Assembly (NCBI RefSeq): GCF_041261445.1
Contig: NZ_JBGCCU010000003.1
Coordinates: 496,001-560,000 of the forward strand
Length of the DNA stretch: 64,000 nt
Origin: Catenulispora sp. EB89
GTDB lineage: Bacteria; Actinomycetota; Actinomycetes; Streptomycetales; Catenulisporaceae
Direction of reading: 5' to 3'
Shown: piece after piece, positions 20,989 through 29,662 of the stretch
How positions within the stretch are numbered: position 1 is the first letter of the stretch
Layout of the letters: every line of letters begins with the position of its first letter
Notes under the pieces: model-generated
The model's input: only the letters and a program-made list of their open reading frames with translations
What the model was told of the DNA's origin: nothing
The model's database searches: none
Made by a program: the position numbers and the translations under genes

Positions 20989-22170
20989 GTGGCCAATCCT
21001 GACACCACCCCCGGCACCCCCCGCCTGTTGCGGTCCATCAACGACCGGTCGGCCCTGGAGCTGCTCCTGGAGCACGGACCGCTCACCCGCACCCGGATCG
21101 GCGCGCTGACCGGACTGTCCAAGCCCACCGCCAGCCAGCTGGTCGACCGGCTGCTGACCGCCGACCTGATCGTCCCGGCCGGCACCGCCGCCGGCGGCCC
21201 CGGACCCAGCGCGCAGCTGTACGCGGTGAACCCCAGCGCCGGCCACGCCGGCGGGGTCGACGTCACCCACACCCGGGTCACCGCCGCCGTCGCCGATCTG
21301 GCCGGCGAGGTGGTCGGCGAGTTCGAGGTGCCGGTGGTCGGGCGCAGCGCGGCCGGCAGCGTGGAGCGCGTGCGCGACGCCCTGCACGGCGCCGCCGAGG
21401 CCGCCGGGATCGCCCCGGAGGCGGTGCGGCACGTGGTGATCGGCGTCCCCGGCGCCCCGCACCCGCAGACCGGGCAGCTCGGGTTCGCCCGCGACCTGCC
21501 GGGCTGGCACGGCGGCAACCTGAGCCGGCTGCGCGAGCTGCTGGGGGTGCGGGTCGAGGTGGAGAACGACGTCAACCTCGCCGCCATCGCCGAGCAGCAC
21601 CTGGGCCAGGCCCGCGGCGCCGACGACTTCGTGGTGTTCTGGATGGGCAACGGCATCGGGCTGGCGATCGTGCAGGACGGCCGGTTCGTGCGCGGCGCGA
21701 CCGGCGGCGCGGGCGAGATCGGCTACATGCCGGTCGCCCTGGATCCGCAGGACCCGCTGGCCCGCTCGGCCAAACCGGTGAAGAACACCTTCCAGAACAT
21801 CGCCGGCCGCCCGGCCGTCCTGCTGCTGGCCCGCGACCACGGCATCCGCGTGGACGACCACGCCGAGGCCGTCCGGCGCGCGGTGGAGACCGGCAACACG
21901 GCGATGCTGACCACCCTGGCCCAGCGCACCGCGCGCGGGCTGGCCCCGGTCCTGGCCGTCCTGGACCCCTCGCTCGTCGTCCTGTCCGGCGGCACCCTGC
22001 GCGCCGGCGGCGACCTCCTCAAAGACCTGATCACGCACGAGCTGCACGCGGTGGCGGTTCCCCGCCCGACGCTCGCGGTGTCCACCGTGGAGGGCAACCC
22101 GGTCCTGGCCGGAGCCATCCACGCGGCACTGCGGACGGTGCGCGAAGACCTCTTCAACCGCGGGGTGTAG
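20989..22170 (+). CDS. ROK-family transcriptional repressor
   Basis: 393 residues from a GTG at 20989. N-terminal winged helix (LELLLEHGPLTRTRIGALTGLSKPTASQLVDRLL in two overlapping parts, about 20-55), then a ROK sugar-binding/kinase-like domain with ENDVNLAAIAEQHLG and GATGGAGEIGYMPV. The usual zinc-binding CxCGxxGC motif is not seen, so this is a degenerate ROK domain. It likely senses a sugar or sugar phosphate and controls the downstream GH4 glycosidase and kinase genes, which lie 40 bp further on in the same direction. Confidence 0.9.
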   Translation: MANPDTTPGTPRLLRSINDRSALELLLEHGPLTRTRIGALTGLSKPTASQLVDRLLTADLIVPAGTAAGGPGPSAQLYAVNPSAGHAGGVDVTHTRVTAAVADLAGEVVGEFEVPVVGRSAAGSVERVRDALHGAAEAAGIAPEAVRHVVIGVPGAPHPQTGQLGFARDLPGWHGGNLSRLRELLGVRVEVENDVNLAAIAEQHLGQARGADDFVVFWMGNGIGLAIVQDGRFVRGATGGAGEIGYMPVALDPQDPLARSAKPVKNTFQNIAGRPAVLLLARDHGIRVDDHAEAVRRAVETGNTAMLTTLAQRTARGLAPVLAVLDPSLVVLSGGTLRAGGDLLKDLITHELHAVAVPRPTLAVSTVEGNPVLAGAIHAALRTVREDLFNRGV

Positions 22171-22210
22171 CCGCGCGTATGGACGCCATGGACCGGGACA
22201 GGAGCCTGAT

Positions 22211-23479
22211 ATGAAACTCGCCGTCGTAGGCGGAGGATCGACGTACACGCCGGAGCTGGTGGACGGCTTCGCGCGGCTGCGCGACACCCTGCCGCTCACC
22301 GAACTCGCGCTGATAGACCCGGCCGCGGACCGGGTGGAGCTGATCGGCGGGCTGGCCCGCCGGATCTTCGCCAAGCAGGGGCACCCGGGCGTGGTCACCA
22401 CGCACACCGAGCTGGAGTCCGGCATCGAGGGCGCGGACGCGGTACTGCTCCAGCTGCGGGTCGGCGGGCAGACCATCCGGAACGTCGATGAGACCTTCCC
22501 GCTGGAGTTCTGCTGTGTCGGCCAGGAGACCACCGGGGCCGGCGGCTTCGCCAAGGCGCTGCGGACCGTGCCGGTGGTGCTGGACATCGCCGAGCGCGTC
22601 CGGCGAATAGCCCCGCAGGCCTGGATCATCGACTTCACCAACCCGGTCGGCATCGTCACCCGCGCGCTGCTGGACGCCGGGCACCGCGCGGTCGGGCTGT
22701 GCAACGTGGCCATCGGCTTCCAGCGCCGCGCCGCCGCGCACCTGGGGGTGGAGCCGTCGCGGATCAAGCTGGACCACGTCGGTCTCAACCACCTGACCTG
22801 GGAGCGCGGGTTCTACCTGGACGGCACGGACTTCCTGCCGAAGTACCTCGGCGAGGCGCTGGACGAGGTCGCGCACGACATCGAGCTGCCGGCCGAGCTG
22901 ATCAGCCGGCTCGGCGCGATCCCCTCCTACTACCTGCGCTACTTCTACGCCCACGACATCGTGGTCAAGGAGCAGATCGACCAGGTCGCCAAGGGCGAGA
23001 ACCGGGCCAAGGCGGTCGCGGCGGTGGAGGCCGAGCTGCTGGCGCAGTACGCCGACCCGACGCTGGACACCAAGCCGGAGGCGCTGAGCAAGCGCGGCGG
23101 CGCGTTCTACTCCGAGGCGGCGGTCGAGCTGCTCGCCTCGCTGCACGGCGACCTCGGCGAAGAACTGGTCGTCAACGTCCGCAACGCCGGCACCTTCCCG
23201 TTCCTGGCCGACGACGCGGTGATCGAGGTCCCCGCGATCGTGGACGCCTCCGGGGTCCGCCCGGCGCCGCTGCGCGCACCGATCGAGCCCTTGTACCGCG
23301 GCCTGATCGGACACGTTTCCGCCTACGAGGAGCTGGCCGTCGAGGCCGCGATCAAGGGCGGCGTGGACCGGGTCCGCACCGCGATGCTCGCGCACCCGCT
23401 GATCGGCCAGGCCGACCTGGCGGACAAGCTGGCCGACTCGCTGGTCGCCAAGAACCGCGACTTCCTGCCGTGGGCGTGA
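22211..23479 (+). CDS. Family 4 glycoside hydrolase (6-phospho-beta-glucosidase type)
   Basis: 422 residues. Rossmann start MKLAVVGGGSTYTPELVDG binds NAD; metal ligands are Cys164 in LCNVAIG and His194 in GLNHLTW; TNPVG lies near 142. GH4 enzymes hydrolyse 6-phospho-glycosides by an NAD- and metal-dependent oxidation/elimination mechanism. The ROK repressor upstream and BadF-type kinase downstream (4-bp GTGA overlap) mark a sugar catabolic unit, perhaps for chitobiose or cellobiose derivatives. No PTS genes are present, so the phosphorylated substrate may come from the linked kinase. Ribosome site GACAGGAG. Confidence 0.93.
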   Translation: MKLAVVGGGSTYTPELVDGFARLRDTLPLTELALIDPAADRVELIGGLARRIFAKQGHPGVVTTHTELESGIEGADAVLLQLRVGGQTIRNVDETFPLEFCCVGQETTGAGGFAKALRTVPVVLDIAERVRRIAPQAWIIDFTNPVGIVTRALLDAGHRAVGLCNVAIGFQRRAAAHLGVEPSRIKLDHVGLNHLTWERGFYLDGTDFLPKYLGEALDEVAHDIELPAELISRLGAIPSYYLRYFYAHDIVVKEQIDQVAKGENRAKAVAAVEAELLAQYADPTLDTKPEALSKRGGAFYSEAAVELLASLHGDLGEELVVNVRNAGTFPFLADDAVIEVPAIVDASGVRPAPLRAPIEPLYRGLIGHVSAYEELAVEAAIKGGVDRVRTAMLAHPLIGQADLADKLADSLVAKNRDFLPWA

Positions 23480-24417
23480 CCGGGGCGGCCGTCCTGGCGA
23501 TCGACGGCGGGAACAGCAAGACCGAGGTGGCGCTGGCAACGGCGGACGGCACGGTGCTGGCCTGCGTCCAGGTCGGCGGCTTCACGCCGCACCTGGACGG
23601 CATGGCCGGGGCGGTGTCGGTGGCCGGGCAAGGCGTGGCGCTGATCCGCGCCGAGCTGGGGCTGCCGGCCGACCGGCCGGTGGCCGAGCTGCTGGCCGCC
23701 TACGTCGCCGGAGCGGACTTCCCGGTCGAGGTCGAGGCGCTGACCGCGGAGTTCGCCGGGCGCGGCTGGGCCGAGCGCACCGTCGTCGACAACGACTCGT
23801 TCGCGCTGATGCGCTCGGGGACGTCGCGGCCCTGGGGTGTGGCCGTGGTCTGCGGGGCGGGCATGAACTGCGTCGGCATCGCCCCGGACGGCCGCCACGC
23901 GCGGTTCCCGGCGATCGGCACGGTCTCCGGCGACTGGGGCGGCGGCCCGGGCATCGGCGAGACCGCGCACTGGTTCGCGGTGCGCGCCGAGGACGGCCGG
24001 GGAGCCCCGACGGTGCTGCGCAAGGCGGTGGCCGAGTACTTCGGCTGCGCCTCGATGGCCGAGCTGGTGGAGGCCATCCACTTCGGCCGGATCGCCGACG
24101 ACCGCTTCGGCGAGCTGGCGCCGCTGGTGTTCGAGGTCGCCGGGCTCGGCGACGAGGTGGCGCTGTCGATCGTGGAGCGGCTGGCCGACGAGGTCTGCGC
24201 GCTGGCGTTCGCCGCGATGGGCCGGCTGGACCTGATGGACTCCGAGGTCGAGGTGGTGCTCGGCGGCGGGGTGCTGCGGGCCCGGCAGCCGCTGCTGACG
24301 GCCGGCATCGACCGGCGGTTCGCCAAGCGGGCGCCGCGCGCGGTGCTCACCGTGGCGGAGGAGCGGCCGATCCACGGCGCGGTGCTGCTGGGGCTCGACG
24401 AGCTGGCCCGGCGGTAG
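23476..24417 (+). CDS. BadF/BadG/BcrA/BcrD-type sugar kinase (N-acetylglucosamine kinase-like)
   Basis: 313 residues from a GTG overlapping the GH4 stop. ATPase motifs of the actin-like fold: LAIDGGNSKTEVALA (phosphate 1), VVDNDSFALMRSG, VVCGAGMNCVGI (phosphate 2), GDWGGGPGIGETA and VLGGGVLRARQ (adenosine). This is the N-acetylglucosamine/glucosamine kinase group. Probably phosphorylates the sugar released or handled by the GH4 enzyme. Last gene of the unit, followed by a strong hairpin. Confidence 0.88.
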   Translation: MTGAAVLAIDGGNSKTEVALATADGTVLACVQVGGFTPHLDGMAGAVSVAGQGVALIRAELGLPADRPVAELLAAYVAGADFPVEVEALTAEFAGRGWAERTVVDNDSFALMRSGTSRPWGVAVVCGAGMNCVGIAPDGRHARFPAIGTVSGDWGGGPGIGETAHWFAVRAEDGRGAPTVLRKAVAEYFGCASMAELVEAIHFGRIADDRFGELAPLVFEVAGLGDEVALSIVERLADEVCALAFAAMGRLDLMDSEVEVVLGGGVLRARQPLLTAGIDRRFAKRAPRAVLTVAEERPIHGAVLLGLDELARR

Positions 24418-24459
24418 ATGTACGGGCCCCGGTACGCCGGGGTTCGTCTCCTGAGATGG

Positions 24460-24492
24460 CTGGGGCCCCTGTCGTATCGACAGGGGCCCCAG
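24460..24492. terminator. 15-bp perfect bidirectional terminator
   Basis: CTGGGGCCCCTGTCG pairs perfectly with CGACAGGGGCCCCAG around a TAT loop. It lies between convergent genes (sugar kinase and OsmC) and should end both transcripts. Confidence 0.88.
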
Positions 24493-24558
24493 TCATTGGT
24501 GCGTTTCACAGACCGCTCGCTGCCCGGCGGGCTCGGCGGCCCGGCGGGCTCAGCGGGC

Positions 24559-24987
24559 TCAGACGAGCGCGGCGTCCAGCGTGATCGACGGGACGCCGGC
24601 CAGCGCCTTGGACACCGGGCAGTTCGCCTTGGCGTTCTCGGCGGCGGCCTGGAAGTCCTCGGCGCTCAGGCCGGGCACCGAGGCGCGGACCACGAGGCGG
24701 ATGCCGGTGATGCCCTCGCCGGGCTGGAAGTCGACCTCGGCGTGCGTGTCGACCTTCTCCGGCGGGGTGCCGGCGCCGGCCAGGCCGTGCGACAGCGCCA
24801 TCGAGTAGCAGGTGGCGTGCGCGGCCGCGATCAGCTCCTCGGGGCTGGTCTGGTCCGCCGCCTCGGTGGCGCGCGACGCCCAGGTGACGTCGAAGGTGCC
24901 GCTGTGCGACGAGGCCAGCGTGACGTTGCCCTTGCCGTCGAGGAGGCTGCCCTCCCAGTGCGTGTCGGCCTTGCGCGTAGTCGCCAT
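24559..24987 (-). CDS. OsmC/Ohr-family peroxiredoxin
   Basis: 142 residues from an ATG at 24987. It starts MATTRKADTHWEGSLLDGKG. The two redox Cys residues sit in HATCYSMALS and NCPVSKAL, with SPEELIAAAHA before the first, as in OsmC. It reduces organic hydroperoxides in the cytosol using thiol donors. It stands alone, 74 bp after the DUF2079 gene on the same strand and convergent with the sugar operon. Confidence 0.94.
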   Translation of the reverse strand: MATTRKADTHWEGSLLDGKGNVTLASSHSGTFDVTWASRATEAADQTSPEELIAAAHATCYSMALSHGLAGAGTPPEKVDTHAEVDFQPGEGITGIRLVVRASVPGLSAEDFQAAAENAKANCPVSKALAGVPSITLDAALV

Positions 24988-25061
24988 GGGTGTCCCTACC
25001 TTCTTCCTTGCAACAGTCGAAAGCTCCTGACGCGATCCTCTCACGCGGCCGTCGGGTGTGC

Positions 25062-26693
25062 TCAGCCGATCCGTTTGAACACGTAAACGTTGTTCACACT
25101 GTCGGCGAACACCTCTTCGTAGTCGTAGCTGGGGTGCCGTGTGCGGACGAATTCCAGCGGGGACGACTGCCCGTACCAGCCTGTGCGATCCAGGTCGAAG
25201 GCCTCGTACTCGGGCGGATCGATGATGTTCGGGTTGCCGATCCACAGCGTCTGCGTGCGCGCCGCCAGTGCGGGCAGCATCTCTATGGTGGTCTCCACAG
25301 TGACTCCTGAGGGGACCTTCGCTTCGGCACGCTTTATGGCCTGGGCACGTGCGCTGGGGAACCAGGTCTGGTGGTGCAGCAGGTCCTGGAGCGGAAAGGA
25401 CTGCGTCAGCGCCGCGGCGATCGCGAGCATGGCGACGGCGCCGTGCTTGAGTTGGGCGTCGCCTATGGTGCGGAGCCAGGTCTGCTTTCGCTCTTGCTCG
25501 CGGGACTCCTTCATCAGGATCAGACCGTGTATAGCCGCGGCAAAGACCACGACCATGGGGACGACGCTGTAGTGGAAGTCGGTGCCCCAGTAGGACGGCA
25601 TGACGTTCACGAAGCGAGCCACCAGCGCCGGGACCGCGAGCAGGACCAGCGGGGACCGGAGCGCGATGAAGGCGACCGGGACGAGCGTCATGAGGATCGT
25701 GCGCTCTTTGTCGCCGATGCCGTTCATGAATTGTTGGGGAACACATGTGAGGAGCTTGCCGACGCCGGCGTGGAGTCTGGGGTCGAGGCAGCCGCCCTCG
25801 TTCCAGTACTCGTAGACGCCGTTGGGGTTGAAGTGCGGTATGACGATCTTCACCAGGAAGGAGGTCGTCAGGACTCCCAGGGCGACGCCGGAGACGAGGG
25901 TCGCCCCTTGGGTGACGCGGCGTCCGCTGAAGCGGGTGCGGGCCACGACCATGGCGATGATGATCGGGACCAGTAGCGCGAGGTCTTCTTTGACGAACAG
26001 CAGCGGGAGCGCCCACAGGATGGTCTTGCGGTACTCGCCACGGATGTAGGCACAGAGGCTGAACGCTAAGGCGGGGACCGCGAAGGCCACCTCATGGAAG
26101 TCGAAGTTCGCCGCCTGGACGACGCCCCAGGACAGTCCGTAGGCGATACCTATGGCGTATCCCTGATAGCGGCCCACGAGGTCGATGGCGGTTCTGGTGA
26201 GCGGGACGGCTGCCACCGCGAGGAGGACGGACTGCGCCACGAGGAGGGTGATCGGCGTCGGGAAGACGCGGAAGAACGGGCCCAGGAGCATCAGGACCGG
26301 GTGCCAGTGGTCGCCGAGGAGGTTCATGTCCTGACCCCGGATGGCGGTCATGGGCGCCTGGAAGTGGGCGTAGTCGCGGACCGCTTCCGTGAAGATGCCG
26401 AGGTCCCAGGACATGGATTCGCGGCGTTCGTAACGGAGGATGGAGATCAGCGCATAGAGGGTGAAGGCCCCGGTTGCTATGAGCCAGGGAGCGAAGCGCG
26501 CGATCTTGGCCGGCGGCTCCTCCGACTGCGTGTCCGGCTGCTCTTCCGCTTCCGTTTCGAGGGGTTCTGGAGAGAGATCTTGGGGGCTCTGCAGGGGTTC
26601 TTCACGGGACGTCTGTGCCGGGAAATCCGCTCGATCAACCCCCCGCATCGGTTTTGCGAACCCCGTATCCAGCGCTTTTGACTCCCCCGGCAT
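25062..26693 (-). CDS. DUF2079 polytopic membrane protein
   Basis: 543 residues from an ATG at 26693; a TTG at 26732 would add 13 residues and is less likely. After an acidic Pro/Glu-rich cytoplasmic tail (about 60 residues) there are roughly ten membrane helices. Motifs [39 protein letters not shown] and [14 protein letters not shown] identify DUF2079. The family resembles GT-C glycosyltransferases with an Asp in the first periplasmic loop (WDLGIF), so a lipid-linked sugar transferase role is plausible but unproven. The C-terminal soluble part ends [11 protein letters not shown]. Divergent from the truncated haemoglobin. Confidence 0.87.
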   Translation of the reverse strand: MPGESKALDTGFAKPMRGVDRADFPAQTSREEPLQSPQDLSPEPLETEAEEQPDTQSEEPPAKIARFAPWLIATGAFTLYALISILRYERRESMSWDLGIFTEAVRDYAHFQAPMTAIRGQDMNLLGDHWHPVLMLLGPFFRVFPTPITLLVAQSVLLAVAAVPLTRTAIDLVGRYQGYAIGIAYGLSWGVVQAANFDFHEVAFAVPALAFSLCAYIRGEYRKTILWALPLLFVKEDLALLVPIIIAMVVARTRFSGRRVTQGATLVSGVALGVLTTSFLVKIVIPHFNPNGVYEYWNEGGCLDPRLHAGVGKLLTCVPQQFMNGIGDKERTILMTLVPVAFIALRSPLVLLAVPALVARFVNVMPSYWGTDFHYSVVPMVVVFAAAIHGLILMKESREQERKQTWLRTIGDAQLKHGAVAMLAIAAALTQSFPLQDLLHHQTWFPSARAQAIKRAEAKVPSGVTVETTIEMLPALAARTQTLWIGNPNIIDPPEYEAFDLDRTGWYGQSSPLEFVRTRHPSYDYEEVFADSVNNVYVFKRIG

Positions 26694-26731
26694 GTATGAA
26701 GCATAGAACCCGGCCCTTGCGGGGTGGGACA

Positions 26732-27130
26732 ATGGGGCCCGTGAGTGATCGCGAGGAACCCGTCACGTTCTACGAGGCGGTCGGCGGCGCGCCGACCTTC
26801 CGGAAGCTGGTCGCGCGCTTCTACGAAGGCGTGGCGACCGACCCCCTGCTGCGGCCGATGTACCCGGAGGAGGACCTCGGACCTGCTGAGGAACGCCTGC
26901 GCATGTTCCTGGAGCAGTACTGGGGCGGACCGACCACGTATTCGGAACAGCGCGGGCATCCGCGCCTGCGCATGCGCCACTTCCCGTTCAAGGTCGACCC
27001 CGCGGCGCGCGACGCGTGGCTGGTCCACATGCGGGTCGCGGTGGACGAGCTGGAACTGCCGCCGCTGTACGCGGCGGAGCTGTGGGACTACCTGGTGCGC
27101 GCCGCGCACAGCATGGTCAACGCCGAGTAG
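26732..27130 (+). CDS. glbO: Truncated haemoglobin, group II (GlbO-like)
   Basis: 132 residues. TrHbII pattern: [68 protein letters not shown] in sequence, with the proximal His in LRMRHFPF and Trp near the distal side in DAWLVHM. It binds oxygen at haem and is linked to oxygen or NO chemistry in mycobacteria. ATG at 26732 is used; the GTG at 26741 (VSDREEP) is a good alternative. It is followed 56 bp later by a DUF6204 gene. Confidence 0.93.
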   Translation: MGPVSDREEPVTFYEAVGGAPTFRKLVARFYEGVATDPLLRPMYPEEDLGPAEERLRMFLEQYWGGPTTYSEQRGHPRLRMRHFPFKVDPAARDAWLVHMRVAVDELELPPLYAAELWDYLVRAAHSMVNAE

Positions 27131-27186
27131 GAATCCACGTGGAAATCCACTCGTGGCGCCGGTCGGGGCGGGTTATCGTCGGCGCC

Positions 27187-27540
27187 ATGAGCGAACGCAC
27201 CTTCCGGGTCATGGTCCGCGGCTCCTTCGACGCCCTGACCGACGACCAGCGCGCGAAGCTGCTGGCCGCCGCGGCGGAGCACGACGTGCTGAACGCGGCG
27301 TTCACCGCGGAGGGGCAGCTGACGTACGACCTGGCGATGCGGCCGTTCTTCACGTTCCGCTACCTGGAACACGGGGAGCGCGAGGAGGACATCGTCGCGG
27401 CCGGCGAACGCGCGCAGGCGAAGGCCGAGCAGTGGCTCGGCGAGCGCGGGTACGCGTACAAGCGGCTGAAGGTCAGCGCGGAGGACATGGCGCTGATGCC
27501 TTTGGCGAAGCGGCAGCGGAAGGCTCAGGCGGCGGGTTAG
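27187..27540 (+). CDS. DUF6204 family protein
   Basis: 117 residues starting MSERTFRVMVRGSFDALTDDQ. Small alpha/beta protein with RPFFTFRYL and ending in a basic helix. Matches the actinobacterial DUF6204 family as I recall it; no function is known and no catalytic motif is visible. The ATG at 27187 is preferred to a frame extending upstream, which translates into low-quality sequence. Same direction as glbO. Confidence 0.8.
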   Translation: MSERTFRVMVRGSFDALTDDQRAKLLAAAAEHDVLNAAFTAEGQLTYDLAMRPFFTFRYLEHGEREEDIVAAGERAQAKAEQWLGERGYAYKRLKVSAEDMALMPLAKRQRKAQAAG

Positions 27541-27698
27541 CCCGGGGTCGGCGCGAGTTGGCTCACACCTGTTGTTCGGCGGGGGTGCGCGGCATTCATA
27601 GCGCGAGCTGGATCAGAGATGGTATTTAGCCAGCACAAATAACCTAGAGCACTCTCTTGGCTACTATCCGCCATGGATGTTTTGTCTAGGTTTGGTGG

Positions 27699-28412
27699 AT
27701 GTTCTCCGCTCGCCATCGCAAGCCCGGCCGATCTGACCGCCGCCGTCCGCTGTTCGTCGCCACCGGCGCCGGGACTCTGCTGGCGCTGGCCGCCGTCGCG
27801 ACGCCGGCTGCTGCGGCGCGTCCCGGCGCGCCGATCGCCGAGGCACATCAGGCCGCGGTCGGCGGTGCCGCGCCCGATCTGCTCGCCGCGCGGATGCATC
27901 CGGCGCAGGAGGCTGCCGCCGAGAAGGCTCCGGCGCCTGTCGCTGTGGCGGCGCCTGCTCCTGCCGCGGCTGCCGCGCCTGCTGCGGCTCCGGCTCCCGC
28001 CCCGGCCCGGAAGCCCACGCACGTCTCGCCGCTTCCCGGCGCGCGCGTGACGGCCACGTTCGGCGCCAGCGGCACCAACTGGAGCAGCGGCACGCACACC
28101 GGCCTGGACCTCGCGGCACCGTACGGCACATCGATCGCAGCGGTCGCCGACGGCACCGTCGTCTCCGCGGGCTGGGCCGGACCGTACGGCCTGCGCGTGG
28201 TCGTGAAGCACACCGACGGCACGTCCACGGCCTACAACCACATGTCGCGGATCGCCGTCTACGGCGGCAGGATCACGGCCGGCCAGACCGTCGGCCATCT
28301 CGGCTCCACCGGCAACTCCACCGGCCCGCACCTGCACTTCGAAGTCGCCGCCGGCAACGGCACGCTGGTGGACCCGCTGAGCTGGCTGCGTGGGAAGGGC
28401 GTCACGGTCTGA
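27699..28412 (+). CDS. Secreted M23 (LytM) metallopeptidase
   Basis: 237 residues. A basic start then hydrophobic core (LFVATGAGTLLALAAVATPAAA, about 18-39, quoted as two parts) ending in an AAA-type signal peptidase site. An Ala/Pro-rich linker (75-105) leads to the LytM domain: TGLDLAAPYGTSI with HxxxD (THTGLD), YNHMSRIAVY and HLHFE. Zinc ligands His, Asp and His are all present. It cleaves peptidoglycan cross-bridges or activates other hydrolases in the cell wall. No c-di-AMP riboswitch fits the 158-bp upstream gap. Confidence 0.9.
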   Translation: MFSARHRKPGRSDRRRPLFVATGAGTLLALAAVATPAAAARPGAPIAEAHQAAVGGAAPDLLAARMHPAQEAAAEKAPAPVAVAAPAPAAAAAPAAAPAPAPARKPTHVSPLPGARVTATFGASGTNWSSGTHTGLDLAAPYGTSIAAVADGTVVSAGWAGPYGLRVVVKHTDGTSTAYNHMSRIAVYGGRITAGQTVGHLGSTGNSTGPHLHFEVAAGNGTLVDPLSWLRGKGVTV

Positions 28413-28457
28413 GCGGGCACCCGGCCGAGTAGTTAGCTCAGCCGACTTCAACCCGCG

Positions 28458-28952
28458 TCAGCACTCCCCGCCGCCGCCCGGGTCCAACCCGACCACCGCC
28501 GTCACCAGTTCCGCGAACCCGTCCGGCCCCATCGGCTCGACCGCGCGCTCGCGCAGCGCCCCCAGGAACGTGCGGATCGCCTCGCTCGCGACCGTCATCC
28601 CGTGCTCGGTCAGCGTCACCAGGATCACCCGGCGGTCGGCCGCCGAGGGCCCGCGCTCGATCATCCCGGCCTCGGCGAGCCGGTCGGCGACCTTGGTCGT
28701 GCCGGCCGTCGAGAAGCCCAGGATCGCCGAGAGCTGGCTCATCTTCGCCGTGCGCTCCGGGCTGCCGACCAGGTACCAGAGCGCCTGGAACGCCGAGGGC
28801 GACACCCCCGTACTGGCCTCGACGTCGTCGAGCAGGCGGCCGTTCAGCCGCCGGAACGCCCCCTGGAGCTGGTTCCACTGCCGGAGCAGCGCCAGGTCCG
28901 CCATCGAGGGGCAGGCCCCGTCCCCGTCGCTGTGCCCATCAGTCCCGCTCAC
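28458..28952 (-). CDS. MarR-family transcriptional regulator
   Basis: 164 residues from a GTG at 28952. Winged-helix core: SPSAFQALWYLVGSPERTAKMSQLSAILGFSTAGTTKVAD in sequence (about 52-90) followed by the wing GPSAADRRVILVTLTEHG, the standard DxR signature of MarR proteins. It is divergent from a YceI gene with a 109-bp gap full of nested palindromes, and is expected to repress that gene and itself. The ligand is unknown. Confidence 0.92.
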   Translation of the reverse strand: MSGTDGHSDGDGACPSMADLALLRQWNQLQGAFRRLNGRLLDDVEASTGVSPSAFQALWYLVGSPERTAKMSQLSAILGFSTAGTTKVADRLAEAGMIERGPSAADRRVILVTLTEHGMTVASEAIRTFLGALRERAVEPMGPDGFAELVTAVVGLDPGGGGEC

Positions 28953-28953
28953 G

Positions 28954-28982
28954 TTGACCAGGATAGGTCACCGAGTTACTAT
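28954..28982 (+). promoter_or_regulatory. Promoter for the yceI-like gene
   Basis: TTGACC (28954-28959), 17-nt spacer, TACTAT (28977-28982). Start predicted near 28989, inside the inner palindrome, so MarR binding would block it. Confidence 0.6.
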
Positions 28983-29030
28983 CTCGCCAGCTAGTTAATT
29001 ACTGGCGAGAAGATTACGAGCTACCTATCC
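28961..29030. promoter_or_regulatory. Nested palindromic operator between marR and yceI genes
   Basis: The outer pair is GGATAGGT (28961-28968) and ACCTATCC (29023-29030); the inner pair is CTCGCCAG (28983-28990) and CTGGCGAG (29002-29009). Both are perfect 8-bp repeats and share nearly the same centre (about 28996). The AT-rich core is CTAGTTAATTA. This symmetry fits dimeric MarR sites for control of both genes. Confidence 0.6.
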
Positions 29031-29061
29031 TTCGTCCCACCGACCCCACTGGGAGCCCGCC

Positions 29062-29562
29062 ATGAGCGAGAACTGGACCCTCGACCCCTCCGGTCACGAG
29101 GTGGCCGTCCGGCACAAGACGTTCTGGGGCCTGGTCACGGTCCGCGGCGTGTTCCAGACCGTCCGGGCCGAGGGTGTGCTGAACGAGGACGGCACCGGCG
29201 CGGGCACCGTCACCGTCGAGTCCGCCTCCCTCGGCACCCGCCTGGGCAAGCGCGACTCCCACCTGCATTCCAAGGACTTCTTCGACGCCGAGCTGCACCC
29301 GACGTTCCAGTTCGTCGCCGACCGGATCGGCCCGGTCACCCCGGACAGCAGCGAGGTGCAGGTCGAGGGGACGCTGAAGGTCCGCGAGACCGTCAAGCCC
29401 CTGAAGTTCATCGCGCACGCCGACCGGCACGGCGACGCCGTCACGCTGACCGCGACGATCCCCTACGTCCGTGCGGACTTCGGGATGACGTGGAACCAGC
29501 TCGGGATGATCGCCGCCAAGGGGGAGATAGGCGTGAAGCTGCGGTTCACGCGGCAGGGCTGA
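29062..29562 (+). CDS. YceI-family (polyisoprenoid-binding-like) protein
   Basis: 166 residues: lipocalin-like beta barrel with WTLDPSGHEVAVRHKTFWGLVTVRGVF split around the SxxxFxVxH-like signature, SHLHSKDFFDAELHPTFQF, and a final repeat of strand-turn motifs. No signal peptide, so a cytosolic form. YceI proteins bind isoprenoid or fatty lipids. Actinobacteria often pair such genes with a MarR regulator, as here. It is preceded by a good promoter overlapping the regulator site. Confidence 0.9.
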   Translation: MSENWTLDPSGHEVAVRHKTFWGLVTVRGVFQTVRAEGVLNEDGTGAGTVTVESASLGTRLGKRDSHLHSKDFFDAELHPTFQFVADRIGPVTPDSSEVQVEGTLKVRETVKPLKFIAHADRHGDAVTLTATIPYVRADFGMTWNQLGMIAAKGEIGVKLRFTRQG

Positions 29563-29593
29563 GAAGGCCGGAGAGCCCGGACAAGACCGCCAG

Positions 29594-29662
29594 GCCGAGC
29601 CTCAAGCCAGAGCCTCGGGCCAGGTCCTCAGGCCAAGTCCACAGGCCAGAGCCTCAAGCCAG
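29594..29662. repeat. 13-bp degenerate tandem repeat
   Basis: About five copies of a CCAGAGCCTCAAG-like unit (CCAGAGCCTCGGG, CCAGGTCCTCAGG, CCAAGTCCACAGG, CCAGAGCCTCAAG). It fills the gap between the convergent yceI and the hypothetical gene on the minus strand, and runs into the latter's stop codon. Confidence 0.75.

Noticed and set aside
27541-27698. c-di-AMP (ydaO) riboswitch before the M23 peptidase
   Set aside because: The gap is too short and lacks the conserved core; nothing beyond an unconvincing TACTAT was seen.
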